Notes: generated by a model not told the origin, from the letters alone. Positions 34,041 to 42,836 are shown, counted from the first letter of the stretch. The stretch: DNA of 64,000 nucleotides from Streptomyces sp. 11x1 (GCF_032598905.1 NZ_CP122458.1:7589001-7653000), one strand, 5' to 3'. Program-made: numbers and translations.

Positions 34041-35104
34041 CCATCGCGAGCGCGCCGAGCACGGCGCATGTCACCGGGTGGGACCGCGCGGTCGTCATCG
34101 CCCTCGGTGGTGCGGGATGCGCCCTGTCGTACGACGCCCTGCAGCAGATGGCCGTCGCCATCCACGTCCGGGGGCTGCTGACCTACCTCTTCCCCCTGGT
34201 GATTGACGGGTTCATCGCGTACGGCATCCGCGCCCTGCTGGTCCTGCGCGACGCACCGCTGCGCGCCCGGCTCTACGTCTGGACGCTCTTCGGCACGGCC
34301 ACCGCCGCCAGCATCTGGGCCAACGCGTTGCACGCGGTCAGGCTCAACGAAGAGAACACCTCGGCCACCGGGCTGCGGCTTGGAGACACGGTGGTCGCGG
34401 TGCTGTCCACCATCGCCCCGCTGGCCCTGGCCGGAGCGGTGCACCTGTACATCCTCATCGCCCGGGGGCCGGTCAAGGCCAGCGACCGAAGTGACCGTGA
34501 TGGCCTCGGTCAGCTCGGTCACCCCGGTCAGCCCGAGCGTCTCCCGGTCACTCGGACTGACCGGGTCGGCCGTCGGCAGCAGTCGCCCGGTCAGGTCAGC
34601 GCCGGACAGCCGGCCACCGCCCTGACCGACCGGCCCCGCCCGTCCCTGGACAAGCAGACCCTGGTTACCTGGACACTGACCGGGGACAGCGCCCCGGCGG
34701 ACAGCGGCATCCCGGACAGCAGCCATCGCGACAGGGAGCCCAAGGCTGCTGACCTGGGCGGACAGCCGGACACCACCCCGGCGGTCAGTGACCGACAGAC
34801 CGTCACCGAGCCGGTCAACGGCCACCCGGACAACCTCCCGTCGGCGACTGACCGGCCGGTCACTCCGCCACCGGTCACTGACGGCACTCCCCGGGCAACC
34901 GGTGGCCGGCGACCTGACCCGGACACCGAGGAGCTGCTGGAGATCGCCCGGTCAGCGGTCAGGGCCGAGGACAAACTGACCCGCAAGGTGGTCGCCCAGG
35001 CGATCCGCGGTCAGCAGATCCCGCTCTCCAGCGACACGCTGACCGCCCTGATGGTCCAGCTGCGCCAGCAGCACGGCCAGTCGGTCACCGCCCCCCGGAA
35101 CTGA
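34037..35104 (+). CDS. DUF2637 membrane protein with long disordered tail
   Basis: The protein has 355 aa from GTG 34037. The first ~145 residues hold about four hydrophobic helices (VVIALGGAGCALSYDALQQM; GLLTYLFPLVIDGFIAYGI; YVWTLFGTATAASIWANAL; VVAVLSTIAPLALAGAVHLY), as in DUF2637 proteins of Streptomyces plasmids and integrative elements. Residues ~150-290 are low-complexity (Pro/Asp/Thr/Gln). A final helical part (EELLEIARSAVRAEDKLTRK) resembles a DNA-binding C-terminus. The tail's DNA carries a dense CGGTCA repeat array, so its composition may be dictated by the DNA rather than the protein. Confidence 0.8.
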   Translation: MTIASAPSTAHVTGWDRAVVIALGGAGCALSYDALQQMAVAIHVRGLLTYLFPLVIDGFIAYGIRALLVLRDAPLRARLYVWTLFGTATAASIWANALHAVRLNEENTSATGLRLGDTVVAVLSTIAPLALAGAVHLYILIARGPVKASDRSDRDGLGQLGHPGQPERLPVTRTDRVGRRQQSPGQVSAGQPATALTDRPRPSLDKQTLVTWTLTGDSAPADSGIPDSSHRDREPKAADLGGQPDTTPAVSDRQTVTEPVNGHPDNLPSATDRPVTPPPVTDGTPRATGGRRPDPDTEELLEIARSAVRAEDKLTRKVVAQAIRGQQIPLSSDTLTALMVQLRQQHGQSVTAPRN

Positions 35105-35152
35105 CCGCACACCCCATGGGGCGGTGACCGAGCCGGACACCTCGGCCGGTCA
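34470..35152. repeat. iteron-like array of CGGTCA / TGACCG
   Basis: I count 15 CGGTCA and 9 TGACCG in 683 bp (for example 34470, 34507, 34516, 34525, 34545, 34588, 34782, 34812, 34857, 34872, 34949, 34956; reverse at 34492, 34558, 34677, 34789, 34849). Fewer than one would be expected by chance at this GC. The hexamer falls in different codon frames, so it is not a protein repeat. CCGGACA/GCGGACA variants are also frequent. It lies between replication genes and the candidate oriT. Role inferred: recognition array for an initiator or DNA translocase. Confidence 0.6.
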
Positions 35153-35207
35153 CCCGCCCCGGACAGCCCGCCCCACAACGTCCTCCCGTGAACCGGAGAG
35201 CACTGCC

Positions 35208-35432
35208 ATGCGCACGAAACCCGCGACACCCGCCGAGGTGGACACCTGGCTGACCGTCCTGCACCAGCGCGGCCACCTCCACTGCGCCGAATCCGGTCCC
35301 GACAACACCTGGACCGTGCAACGGTGCCCACACAGCCGCCCCTGGACCCTGCACCACCCGGTCCTGGCCATGGACTGGATCGAGGACATCGTCCGCGACA
35401 TCCGTCAGCAGGACGCGGAGACGGGCCGGTGA
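35208..35432 (+). CDS. small protein, unknown
   Basis: The protein has 74 aa from ATG 35208 with GGAGAG upstream; GTG 35124 would extend it by 28 low-complexity residues. TPAEVDTWLTVLHQRGHLHC and PWTLHHPVLAMDWIEDIVRD give a compact helical domain. It directly precedes the candidate oriT. No recognised family. Confidence 0.6.
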   Translation: MRTKPATPAEVDTWLTVLHQRGHLHCAESGPDNTWTVQRCPHSRPWTLHHPVLAMDWIEDIVRDIRQQDAETGR

Positions 35433-35507
35433 CCGCCAACGACCCGGCGGCCACCACGTCCGGACCGCAGCGTGACCCCAACTCGGCTTCAGGCGGAGCA
35501 AGTTGTC

Positions 35508-35612
35508 GCATACGACGGTCCTACGGCCCGTCGTATGCACTTGCCCCCGCCCAGGGGAGCGGAGGAAGTCCGGCTGGTCCCCGAGCGAGGGCGCGCGGGG
35601 ACCAGCCGGACT
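35508..35612. other. candidate oriT: two perfect inverted repeats upstream of mobC/relaxase
   Basis: IR1: GCATACGACGG (35508-35518) with CCGTCGTATGC (35528-35538), 11-bp arms and 9-bp loop. IR2: AGTCCGGCTGGTCCCC (35567-35582) with its exact complement (35597-35612), 16-bp arms and 14-bp spacer. Both fall between the small gene ending at 35432 and the conserved part of MobC, immediately 5' of the relaxase genes, where MOBP-type origins lie. The nick site itself cannot be assigned. Confidence 0.62.
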
Positions 35613-35635
35613 CCCGGCACCAGGGGGCGCCCGTC

Positions 35636-36094
35636 GTGGGAGGAGAAGCAGACGACCGCGCCCCGCGCGAGCAGCAGAGCCCGAGCCAACCTGCGTTCCC
35701 CGACCGCAAGCCGCGCCGCCGCACCCGCAACCCGAGCCAGCGCACCCACAAGACGACCACCCGCCTGTCCGACACCGAGAAGACCGAGATCACCGCTGCC
35801 GCCAAGCAGCGCGCCGTCACCGTCGCCCGTTTCCTCGCCGCCGCCGGCCTCGCCGTCGCCCGCGGATCGACCATCGTGCACACCAACGAACAGCTCGACG
35901 CCGCCATCGACGAGCTGGCCGCCCTGCGCACCGCCATCTCCCGTGTCGGCAACAACATCAACCAGATCGCCTTCGTCTACAACGCCGGAGGACAGCCCCT
36001 CCCCGGCGAACTCGACCGCGCCCTGACTACCGTGAACCGCGTCCTGACCCGCGTGGACGACACGGCCGACACCCTGGTGAAGAAGCGCCTCTGA
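35636..36094 (+). CDS. mobC: MobC-type relaxosome accessory protein
   Basis: The protein has 152 aa from GTG 35636 (AGGGGG 8 bp upstream). A farther GTG at 35429 overlaps the previous stop but would place the long inverted repeats inside low-complexity coding. The N-terminus is basic (RKPRRRTRNPSQRTHKTTTR), followed by a ribbon-helix-helix-like region (LSDTEKTEITAAAKQRAVTV). The typical MobC end is LRTAISRVGNNINQIAFVYN. MobC proteins open DNA at oriT to help the relaxase. Its stop overlaps the relaxase start (TGATG). Confidence 0.8.
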   Translation: MGGEADDRAPREQQSPSQPAFPDRKPRRRTRNPSQRTHKTTTRLSDTEKTEITAAAKQRAVTVARFLAAAGLAVARGSTIVHTNEQLDAAIDELAALRTAISRVGNNINQIAFVYNAGGQPLPGELDRALTTVNRVLTRVDDTADTLVKKRL

Positions 36095-37866
36095 TGGTCC
36101 CCAAAATCCGACGCGGCTCGCGCACCCACGGCCTGCTCGTCTATCTGTACGGCCCCGGCAAGCGCGACGAGCACACAGACCCCCACCTCGTCGGCAGTTG
36201 GGACGGCTTCGCCCCCGACCCCGGTCGCGACACGAGCCCCGACCCCGACCCCAAGGCCACCCTGGCCCGGCTCGCCGCCGCCCTGGACCTGCGGGTAAAG
36301 CAGGCCGGCGACAAGGCCCCGGCCCAACACGTCTGGCACTGCTCGGTCCGTACCGACCCCGGCGACCGGACCCTGACCGACGACGAGTGGAACACCGTCG
36401 CCCGCCGCCTGGTCCACGCGGTCAACCTCGCCCCCGAGGGCGATCCTGACGGCTGCCGCTGGGTCGCGGTGCGCCACGCCGACGACCACATCCACATCCT
36501 GGCCACCATGGTCCGAGGCGACCTGCGCCGGCCGAGGATGAACTACGACTTCAAGAAGGCCCAGGCCGAATGCCGTCGCATCGAACAGGAGATGGGCCTG
36601 CGTCGGCTCAAGCCCGGCGACGGCACCGGAGCCAAGAAACCCACCAGCGCCGAGCGCTTCAAAGCCGAGCGGACCGGCCGACCCGAGACACCGCGCGAGA
36701 CGCTGCGCGAAGCCGTCCGCCAGGCCGTCGCCGGAGCCGCCAGCGAAGCCGAGTTCTTCACCCGCCTTCGCGAAGCCGGCCTGCGCGTCAAGCTCCGACA
36801 CGCCCCCTCCGGGGACGTCCTCGGCTACACGGTCGCGCTGCCCGGAGACCGCAACCGCGACCGTGAGCCGGTCTGGTTCGCAGGCTCGACCCTGGCCCCC
36901 GACCTCTCCTATCCGAAGATCCAGCGCCGCCTCGCCGACGGAACCCCCGAGACGGGCCCGCTGCTGCCGGAAGCCGACAGCGTCCGGTCGGACTGGTCGC
37001 CGCCCGCACGGGGGCGACGCACCGCGACCGGGGTCGCCGAGCGCGCCGCGATCCTCCTGGACAGCGACGACGACGATGCCGCAGCCCAACTCGTCGGAGT
37101 CGGCGAACTCCTGGACGCGGTCGCCCAGACCTCCCCGGCCGCCACCCGCGCCGAACTTGGCGCCGCCGCTCGCTCCTTCGAACGTGCCACCCGCAGCCAC
37201 GTCCGAGCCGAACGCGCCGACACCCGGGCGATCCGCTCGGCGGCTCGGGGCATCATCCAGGCCGGAGGCGCGCTCGGCCGAGGAGAAGACGGCGGCACCA
37301 CCGCCATGCTCGTCTCCACCCTGGTCCTGGTGGCGCTGGCCGCAGCACGCTGGCACTCCGCACGCGGTCACGCCCAGCAGGCCGAAGCCTCCCGTCAGAC
37401 CGCCGAGCACCTTCGAGCCGCCTACCGCCAGGCCGCCGCCGCACCCATGCAGGCCCTGCGCGACCAGGGCCGAGCCTTGCCCGAAGCCCAGCGCCGCGCC
37501 TACGAGACCACCATCCGCGCCGCCCTGCCCGGGAACCGCACCCGCCCCGGCACGAGCACGAAGAACGACGCCCTGGCCGCCACCCTGGCTCAGGCCGAGC
37601 AGGCAGGCCACGACCCGAAGGCCCTCCTGCAGGAGGCCATCGCCATGCGCGAACTCGACACGGCCGAGGACGTGAACGACGTCCTGGTCTGGCGACTGCG
37701 CCGCCTCGCCCAGCTCCCCGCCCACCCGGGCGAAGCCACTCGACGCCCGCAGGTCGGCACCGGTCGCGCCACGCCTCCCGCCAACCCGGCCAGCGTCCGG
37801 ACCGCGCCCCCGGCCTCGCCGAGGCCCACCGCACCGGACCCGCGCAACCGCCCGCCGCGCCGCTGA
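36094..37866 (+). CDS. HUH relaxase / mobilisation nuclease (MOBP-like)
   Basis: The protein has 590 aa. The N-terminal domain carries LLVYLYGPGKRDEH (motif I region) and RHADDHIHIL with H128, H132 and H134, the metal-binding triad of VirD2-like relaxases. The C-terminal ~300 residues are Ala/Arg-rich helices with one hydrophobic stretch (TTAMLVSTLVLVALAAARW). It should nick oriT, stay covalently bound through a Tyr and pilot the strand to the coupling protein. It acts with MobC upstream and probably with the VirD4-like protein at 54.9-56.7 kb. Confidence 0.85.
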   Translation: MVPKIRRGSRTHGLLVYLYGPGKRDEHTDPHLVGSWDGFAPDPGRDTSPDPDPKATLARLAAALDLRVKQAGDKAPAQHVWHCSVRTDPGDRTLTDDEWNTVARRLVHAVNLAPEGDPDGCRWVAVRHADDHIHILATMVRGDLRRPRMNYDFKKAQAECRRIEQEMGLRRLKPGDGTGAKKPTSAERFKAERTGRPETPRETLREAVRQAVAGAASEAEFFTRLREAGLRVKLRHAPSGDVLGYTVALPGDRNRDREPVWFAGSTLAPDLSYPKIQRRLADGTPETGPLLPEADSVRSDWSPPARGRRTATGVAERAAILLDSDDDDAAAQLVGVGELLDAVAQTSPAATRAELGAAARSFERATRSHVRAERADTRAIRSAARGIIQAGGALGRGEDGGTTAMLVSTLVLVALAAARWHSARGHAQQAEASRQTAEHLRAAYRQAAAAPMQALRDQGRALPEAQRRAYETTIRAALPGNRTRPGTSTKNDALAATLAQAEQAGHDPKALLQEAIAMRELDTAEDVNDVLVWRLRRLAQLPAHPGEATRRPQVGTGRATPPANPASVRTAPPASPRPTAPDPRNRPPRR

Positions 37867-37936
37867 CCAGCAGGCCCGCCACCGGCCCGCCGACTGTGCG
37901 AAACCCCTGGACAACCGATTCCACCGGCTGTTACGG

Positions 37937-38356
37937 ATGAAGAGAAGGCCCCGCGACCGGGAGATGACGCTCGTGCTCAGAACGACCGACCACCACGTAG
38001 AGTTGCCCCCCGCCCCCGCCGGAAACGATCCGCTGGCGCAACTCCAATACGAGACACAGTCGCCCAGCGGACCCGGCGCAACCCGCTGCCTCAGCCACCC
38101 GCCGGAGCTGTCCCTGCGCGGCATCCCCGTGCTGTGCTCGGCCTGCAGGGCCCGGCGCGACTGGCTGCTCATCAACCACGGCCGCAACGTCTGGGTCCGC
38201 TGCCGCTGCGGCAACCAGTGGCTCGAGCCCGAGATCAGCCGTGCCGACTTCGACGCCATGATCGCCATCCCGGAAGACACGACCTACCCCAGCGTCGAAC
38301 AGGGCCTGATCGCACTCGGTTTCGACGGCGCATTCGCCGGCACCTACCTGGGGTAA
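37937..38356 (+). CDS. small zinc-knuckle protein, unknown
   Basis: The protein has 139 aa from ATG 37937; ATG 37964 is an alternative. LCSACRARRDWLLINHGRNV and WVRCRCGNQWLEP supply a CxxC and a CxC, probably one zinc site. The rest is acidic/helical. It is the last plus-strand gene of the mobilisation block. Function unknown. Confidence 0.65.
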   Translation: MKRRPRDREMTLVLRTTDHHVELPPAPAGNDPLAQLQYETQSPSGPGATRCLSHPPELSLRGIPVLCSACRARRDWLLINHGRNVWVRCRCGNQWLEPEISRADFDAMIAIPEDTTYPSVEQGLIALGFDGAFAGTYLG

Positions 38357-38471
38357 TGAGCAGGATGTCCCCCATACAACAGAGACCAGCCCCTCGCCCG
38401 CGAAGATCCCCTGGAGTGGGTACAGCGCAGGCAGCCCGGCAAGGATGATTGGAATTGAGAGAGAGTCGGTG

Positions 38472-41156
38472 TCACCTGGACAGGTGCCAGGCAGGGGAGG
38501 GCGTGCCGTCCGGGTCGAGGCCGTAAGGCCATTGTGCGGCTACCTGGGCAGGCAGCCATTCGCCATATGTCACGTCTGAGTAACCTGGGTTGGTAAAGAC
38601 TCCGCCGTCAGCGGCTTGACGCGCGTACTTCTCGGCGCCGTTGATGTCTCCCGATTTCTCGCTTTGCTCGGCGACCCACAGCAGCGCCTCGGCATTGCCC
38701 AGACGGCCTGCTTGCAGGGCCAGCGCCTCGGCTCCTGCCGCGTCTCCGGCGTTCATCCGGAACTCCGCCAGGGTCAGCAAGCCGTCGGTGTCTCCTGCGG
38801 CGGCTGCCTCCTGCGCCAAGGCCTCGGCTTCTGCGGGATTGCCTGCTTCCTCGTGGGCCCCGGCTACCAAGAGCAGGGCAAGCGTGTCGCCTGCTGCAGC
38901 CGCTTTCCTTGCGAATATCTCTGCTTCCGCGACATCTCCTGTCTCGAGGCGGAGATCGACGAGTTCGCCCCACGCCTCTGCCTCCCCCGCCGCCGTAGCC
39001 TCAAGAGCAAAGCCGTCGGCTGCGGTCTTGTCCCCTCGGTGGTACATCTCCTCAGCGATCCGGGTGAGCGTGACGGGACCTGGCCAACCGACGGTGCGGT
39101 GGACCAGGTCCTCAGGCGCACTGGTGCGGTCGGCATCCCGCCGCACGCCTGCGTAGTAGAGCATCCCAGGAAGGCCGCACGCGACAGCGACCTGCCATCC
39201 GACCTGCGCAAACTGCTCCTCATCGCTTTCCTCTTGTAGCAGTGTGAGGAAGCGCCCAAGGCCTGCGAGGCTGCCTTGCTCGGCCGCTTCACGGACAGCG
39301 TCCATCTCGTTGGCCGTGTCTCCCTCCGAGCGGAAGGCGTCAGCAAGGAGTAGGAGCGCCTGTTCGTGTCCGTGATCGGCTGCCTGGCAGATAAGCTCGT
39401 TGGCCCCTTCACGGTCGCCTGCGTCTTCCCGGATGTGCCCCAGGTAGTACAGGCCTTCGGGGTCGTCGGCATCGGCCGCGCGTCGGGCATAGACCTCGGC
39501 TGTTTCCAGGTCGTTGTCACGCCAGCTAACCCGCGCCAGATGGAGCATGGCCCACGTCTCCCCTTCTTCAGCGGCCCACGTTACGACGGCCTCAGCAGCC
39601 GCGCCCGTCAGTTGAGCCACGACGAACTTACCCACGCAGTCCTCGCCCAGGTCGCGGTAGCAGCCAGAGCGTTGGTGCAGAAGAAAGGCCCAGCGCAGCC
39701 GGTAGCGAGCCAGAGCCGCCTCGGCCAGCCGGGCGAGGTCTTCGTGATTGTCCATGTGCACCCACGCTGCGTGCCAGAACGACTCAGGTGGGCACTGCAT
39801 GCGTCGTGTGGTACGGCCGTGCTGCTCCAAGTAGTCGGCGAGCCGATACACAGGGCACGTGCTGTCTGGGGTGGGCGCCTCGGCGAGACCGAGCCGACGT
39901 GACGGTCGAGGGCGGACGCGACGCAGCGCGGCGAGGTTGCCGCGTACCAACTGGTTTGCGTCGGCCAAGGCTTGTTCGAACCAGTTGTCGGGGAGCAGGT
40001 CGTACTGGGCGTCGGTGAGGTAGCCCTCCACCGCGTCGGCAAGAAAGTCGTGGGGGATGTGCAGGCCGATGCCGAGGCGGCGCGCGTCCATGGCGGCGGT
40101 CACGACGGCGCGGGCCGCCGGGGCTATCGAGTTGTACCGGTGGACAAGCTCGGGACCCCCGGCGAGGTCCTGCGTCACGCAGCCCTCGGGCGCGCGCTCC
40201 AGCGCCTGAAGCAGCAGGTCGTCGTTCACCGCGGCCGTCCGGGCCTTGTCCAGCGTGGCAGCGTCAAACCGGTCCGGGACATCGAGTCGCCGGTGGCTCA
40301 ATAGCGCCCTGACTTGAGGATGTGTGTCCTCCGCGTCGGGCCTCGGGAGGGCGGTGTAGGCGTCGACGTAGTCAGGCCACAGCGTGCCCAGGATCAAGAT
40401 GGGGCCGCGGGTAGGGTCTTGGAGGAGCGTGGTGAGTGCAGCGGCGAGACGTTCCCCTGAGCCTTGACGGGCCCCGAGGTAATGCTGGGCCTCGTTGAGC
40501 CAGATCACGGTTCGGGGACCGATGCGCTGCAGTCCGGCGAGGGCGGCTTCGGCACGGGTGGGGTCGAAGGGGTGCCATAGCAGCCAGCCTTCCTCTGCAA
40601 GGGGCTGAATGGCCTCCCAGCACGCTCTCGTCTTCCCCGTGGAGGAGGTGCCGACAAGGACGGCCATGCGGCTCTGGCCGGCCTTCGCCTCGCGGACGAT
40701 CTCAGCAAGGCGATCGTCGTGCGGCCTGGGCACGTACGTCGGTAGACCTGCGCGCTTCGGATGTGAGGCCCGTGGCGTAGCTGGGGCGGCTGCCGGATGG
40801 ACTTCGAGTTCCAGCGGGTCGCATTCCGCGATCGGGCGTCCTGGGACACCGTCAGCTTCACAGTCCCCGAGGACCTCAGGAGACGGCGTGCTCCGGGCTG
40901 TCCGCAGCAGTGCGAGCAGTGGGTCTGGATCGAGTCGTAATGCCTGTGCCAGAGCGGTGATGGTGTTCACGCTGGGGGCGGGCGCGGTGTGGCTCAGGGC
41001 CCGGTTGACAGTCGAGCGCGCAAGGCTTGCTCGCTTGGCCAGTTGCGTCTGGTCGCATTGGGCCTTGGCCCGGGCCGCATCGAGACGGTCACGTAGTTCG
41101 GCAAGCGCCGATTCCCGGCCATCGAACTCCTGCGCCTCCGGCTGGTCGTCGGTCAT
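38472..41156 (-). CDS. HTH - P-loop NTPase (STAND-like) - TPR/Sel1-repeat protein
   Basis: The protein has 894 aa from ATG 41156, with GGGGAAG 5 bp upstream. An XRE HTH is at ~20-80 (CDQTQLAKRASLARSTVNRA). A P-loop at ~165-180 (VLVGTSSTGKTRACWEAI) with putative Walker B TVIWLNEAQHYL forms the NTPase. From ~480 to the end there are tandem ~33-residue helical repeats (AEAEALAQEAAAAGDTDGLL). The HTH-NTPase-repeat order is that of signal-transduction ATPases with numerous domains. Such proteins include regulators and abortive-infection sensors; which one applies here is not known. Confidence 0.75.
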   Translation of the reverse strand: MTDDQPEAQEFDGRESALAELRDRLDAARAKAQCDQTQLAKRASLARSTVNRALSHTAPAPSVNTITALAQALRLDPDPLLALLRTARSTPSPEVLGDCEADGVPGRPIAECDPLELEVHPAAAPATPRASHPKRAGLPTYVPRPHDDRLAEIVREAKAGQSRMAVLVGTSSTGKTRACWEAIQPLAEEGWLLWHPFDPTRAEAALAGLQRIGPRTVIWLNEAQHYLGARQGSGERLAAALTTLLQDPTRGPILILGTLWPDYVDAYTALPRPDAEDTHPQVRALLSHRRLDVPDRFDAATLDKARTAAVNDDLLLQALERAPEGCVTQDLAGGPELVHRYNSIAPAARAVVTAAMDARRLGIGLHIPHDFLADAVEGYLTDAQYDLLPDNWFEQALADANQLVRGNLAALRRVRPRPSRRLGLAEAPTPDSTCPVYRLADYLEQHGRTTRRMQCPPESFWHAAWVHMDNHEDLARLAEAALARYRLRWAFLLHQRSGCYRDLGEDCVGKFVVAQLTGAAAEAVVTWAAEEGETWAMLHLARVSWRDNDLETAEVYARRAADADDPEGLYYLGHIREDAGDREGANELICQAADHGHEQALLLLADAFRSEGDTANEMDAVREAAEQGSLAGLGRFLTLLQEESDEEQFAQVGWQVAVACGLPGMLYYAGVRRDADRTSAPEDLVHRTVGWPGPVTLTRIAEEMYHRGDKTAADGFALEATAAGEAEAWGELVDLRLETGDVAEAEIFARKAAAAGDTLALLLVAGAHEEAGNPAEAEALAQEAAAAGDTDGLLTLAEFRMNAGDAAGAEALALQAGRLGNAEALLWVAEQSEKSGDINGAEKYARQAADGGVFTNPGYSDVTYGEWLPAQVAAQWPYGLDPDGTPSPAWHLSR

Positions 41157-41284
41157 TCGCTTCCCCTCGCGATGCGCTGTGCTGGGTGTCGGTCGTTGTC
41201 CGTCATTGTTCGCGCGGCCCATGACGGACATCTGGTGCACCAGATTCGACTCGTCAACCACAAATTGTGAAGGAGCGACGGGCT

Positions 41285-41488
41285 ATGTCTGTGCAGGTGT
41301 TCATGGTGCTGGTCGGCTGTGCGCTGGCGGTGCTGTTCGGAGTGCTGGCCGGAATAGGTGCCGGGTATCTGGCCCGCCGGGACGGGGCATCGTATCCGGC
41401 GGCTGTAGGCAGGGCAGCCGCCGCGTTCGCCGCGACGCTGATGTTGGCCACGGCCGTGACGGCAGCGCTCGGCGGGCTGACGGGGTGA
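41285..41488 (+). CDS. small membrane protein, two helices
   Basis: The protein has 67 aa from ATG 41285, with GAAGGAG further upstream (GTG 41267 also possible). Two hydrophobic segments, VFMVLVGCALAVLFGVLAGI and AAFAATLMLATAVTAALGG, are joined by a basic turn. It is divergent from the STAND-like gene. Function unknown. Confidence 0.55.
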   Translation: MSVQVFMVLVGCALAVLFGVLAGIGAGYLARRDGASYPAAVGRAAAAFAATLMLATAVTAALGGLTG

Positions 41489-41801
41489 GAGTCCGACGGA
41501 CGAGAGGCTTCCCGGCCCGTTGCCGTGTCAGTCGGCGACTGCCCTCACTGCAACCTCACACTGTCCGGCGGGCAACGTGTCGATCGCTGTAGGAAGCCTT
41601 GCGGTCGCCGCCGCGAACCCTGCGCCAAACCACGGCGGAGGCACGCGATTCCCAGCTTGGTGGTCTCCAATCAGCTACGCGCTCAGAGTGGAACAGAACC
41701 CGAAGTCGACCATGCTGGTGCGGTGAGTGGCGCGAACGCTTGGCGAGCTGCGGGCCCCGGAATCCAGTGCCGGTTCAGGCAGCTTGATTCAGTGTCCACC
41801 C
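41489..41801. other. gene-free interval
   Basis: Between convergent genes. The short open frames here lack ribosome sites and have the wrong codon-position GC pattern. I see no clear terminator or repeat. Confidence 0.5.
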
Positions 41802-42188
41802 TCAGCGCCCGCGAAAGCTATTGAGCGTTGTCCCGGCGCCGCTGGCCGACTTCAGGTACTCGTTCTCCGCCACCGATTCCGCCAGCTCAACCAGCAGTCC
41901 GCCAGCCATAGACCTCAGTTCCTTGTTCTTCCAGGTGAGCACCCCAATAGCGGTGGCAGCTAGGAAGCCGAGGCAGACCTCAGCCGCGACCCTGCCTTTG
42001 CCGGACTTGCCTTCGGGTGGCTCGGCCTCTTCCACAGCGTCAGCGACCTCGGCGGTTTCGATGCCGTCCTCCTCGAGAATGCCGTTCTTCTCGCGGATGC
42101 CGACGTGGCCCGTCTGGTGCGAGTGCTGTTGAAGCTGATCGCGGTCGTTGCTCCCGTAGGAGCAAGACCCGCATTGATAGTCGGTCAC
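41802..42188 (-). CDS. C2H2-like zinc-finger membrane protein
   Basis: The protein has 128 aa. The N-terminus YQCGSCSYGSNDRDQLQQHS with QTGH gives a C-x2-C ... H-x4-H finger, resembling eukaryote-style C2H2 fingers found sporadically in bacteria. An acidic linker follows, then one hydrophobic helix (AAEVCLGFLAATAIGVLTW) and a helical tail. A membrane-tethered zinc-finger protein is predicted. No partner is obvious. Confidence 0.65.
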   Translation of the reverse strand: MTDYQCGSCSYGSNDRDQLQQHSHQTGHVGIREKNGILEEDGIETAEVADAVEEAEPPEGKSGKGRVAAEVCLGFLAATAIGVLTWKNKELRSMAGGLLVELAESVAENEYLKSASGAGTTLNSFRGR

Positions 42189-42278
42189 CAGTCAATCCTC
42201 TCGCTCCACGAAGTGGAAATAGTGGACGGGGATGCAACCACATCAATCCCAGCTTCCACCCACACTAGTTGGCTGCCC

Positions 42279-42512
42279 TCAGCTGCGGTTGCTGTGCTTG
42301 GGAAGCCGGCCTCGGAAGTCGCAGCCAGGGCACTCGTCCTCGCCCTGGACATGGCCCTCGTACCAGCCGTGGACGGCTGCGTGGAGGATCGCCTCCTCCA
42401 CCGAGGCTTCGCCGCTGCGGACCGACGCGATGGCGTTGCCGACAATCAGCCGGAGCACGGCGCTGTCTGGCGAGGGGAACGGCGGGGACGGCATCGGCGA
42501 GTCGGTCGTCAT
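42279..42512 (-). CDS. small protein with C-terminal CxxC, unknown
   Basis: The protein has 77 aa starting at ATG 42512. A Pro/Ser-rich start is followed by VLRLIVGNAIASVRSGEASV, then DECPGCDFRG, a single CxxC. Looks like a genuine small actinobacterial protein. No function assigned. Confidence 0.5.
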   Translation of the reverse strand: MTTDSPMPSPPFPSPDSAVLRLIVGNAIASVRSGEASVEEAILHAAVHGWYEGHVQGEDECPGCDFRGRLPKHSNRS

Positions 42513-42836
42513 GGCCGCAGCCTATGGGTGGGATCGGCTGCCGGTCAGCCGGATGCCATGCCGTCGGGCCGGGCGGTGCCGTGCAGGTTGCTGTGGAACC
42601 CCGGTTGGCCGGCTGCCAGTCCAGGAAGGTGGCGTGCCTCCAGCGCAGCCGGTCGGGCACGCTGTTGACGTCGGGCTCCGGCAGACTGCACCGGCTCTTG
42701 CGGCTGCGGGCTGCCCGGGCGCGGATGCCCAGGGGGCGGCACCTCCGGATACCCCCAGGCCGTTGGTCGTTGGCCGTCCTGTCTACTCGCTCGCCGGTGA
42801 TGAGCGTACGTACCCTCTGGACGGGTGTACGGCGGA
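42513..42836. other. gene-free interval
   Basis: About 320 bp between the small CxxC protein and the terminator of the next minus-strand unit. No open frame with a credible start; no repeat noticed. It should contain the promoter of the 42279-42512 gene. Confidence 0.45.

Noticed and set aside
35429..35635. Extended MobC N-terminus starting at GTG 35429
   Set aside because: The overlap with the previous stop is tempting, but the added 69 residues are low-complexity and would contain both perfect inverted repeats; GTG 35636 has its own ribosome site and gives the usual MobC length.
38463..38480. AGTCGGTG resembling the damage-promoter -35 half
   Set aside because: The first base deviates, no TAnnnT follows at 8 bp, and it lies at the end of a minus-strand gene with no gene to drive.
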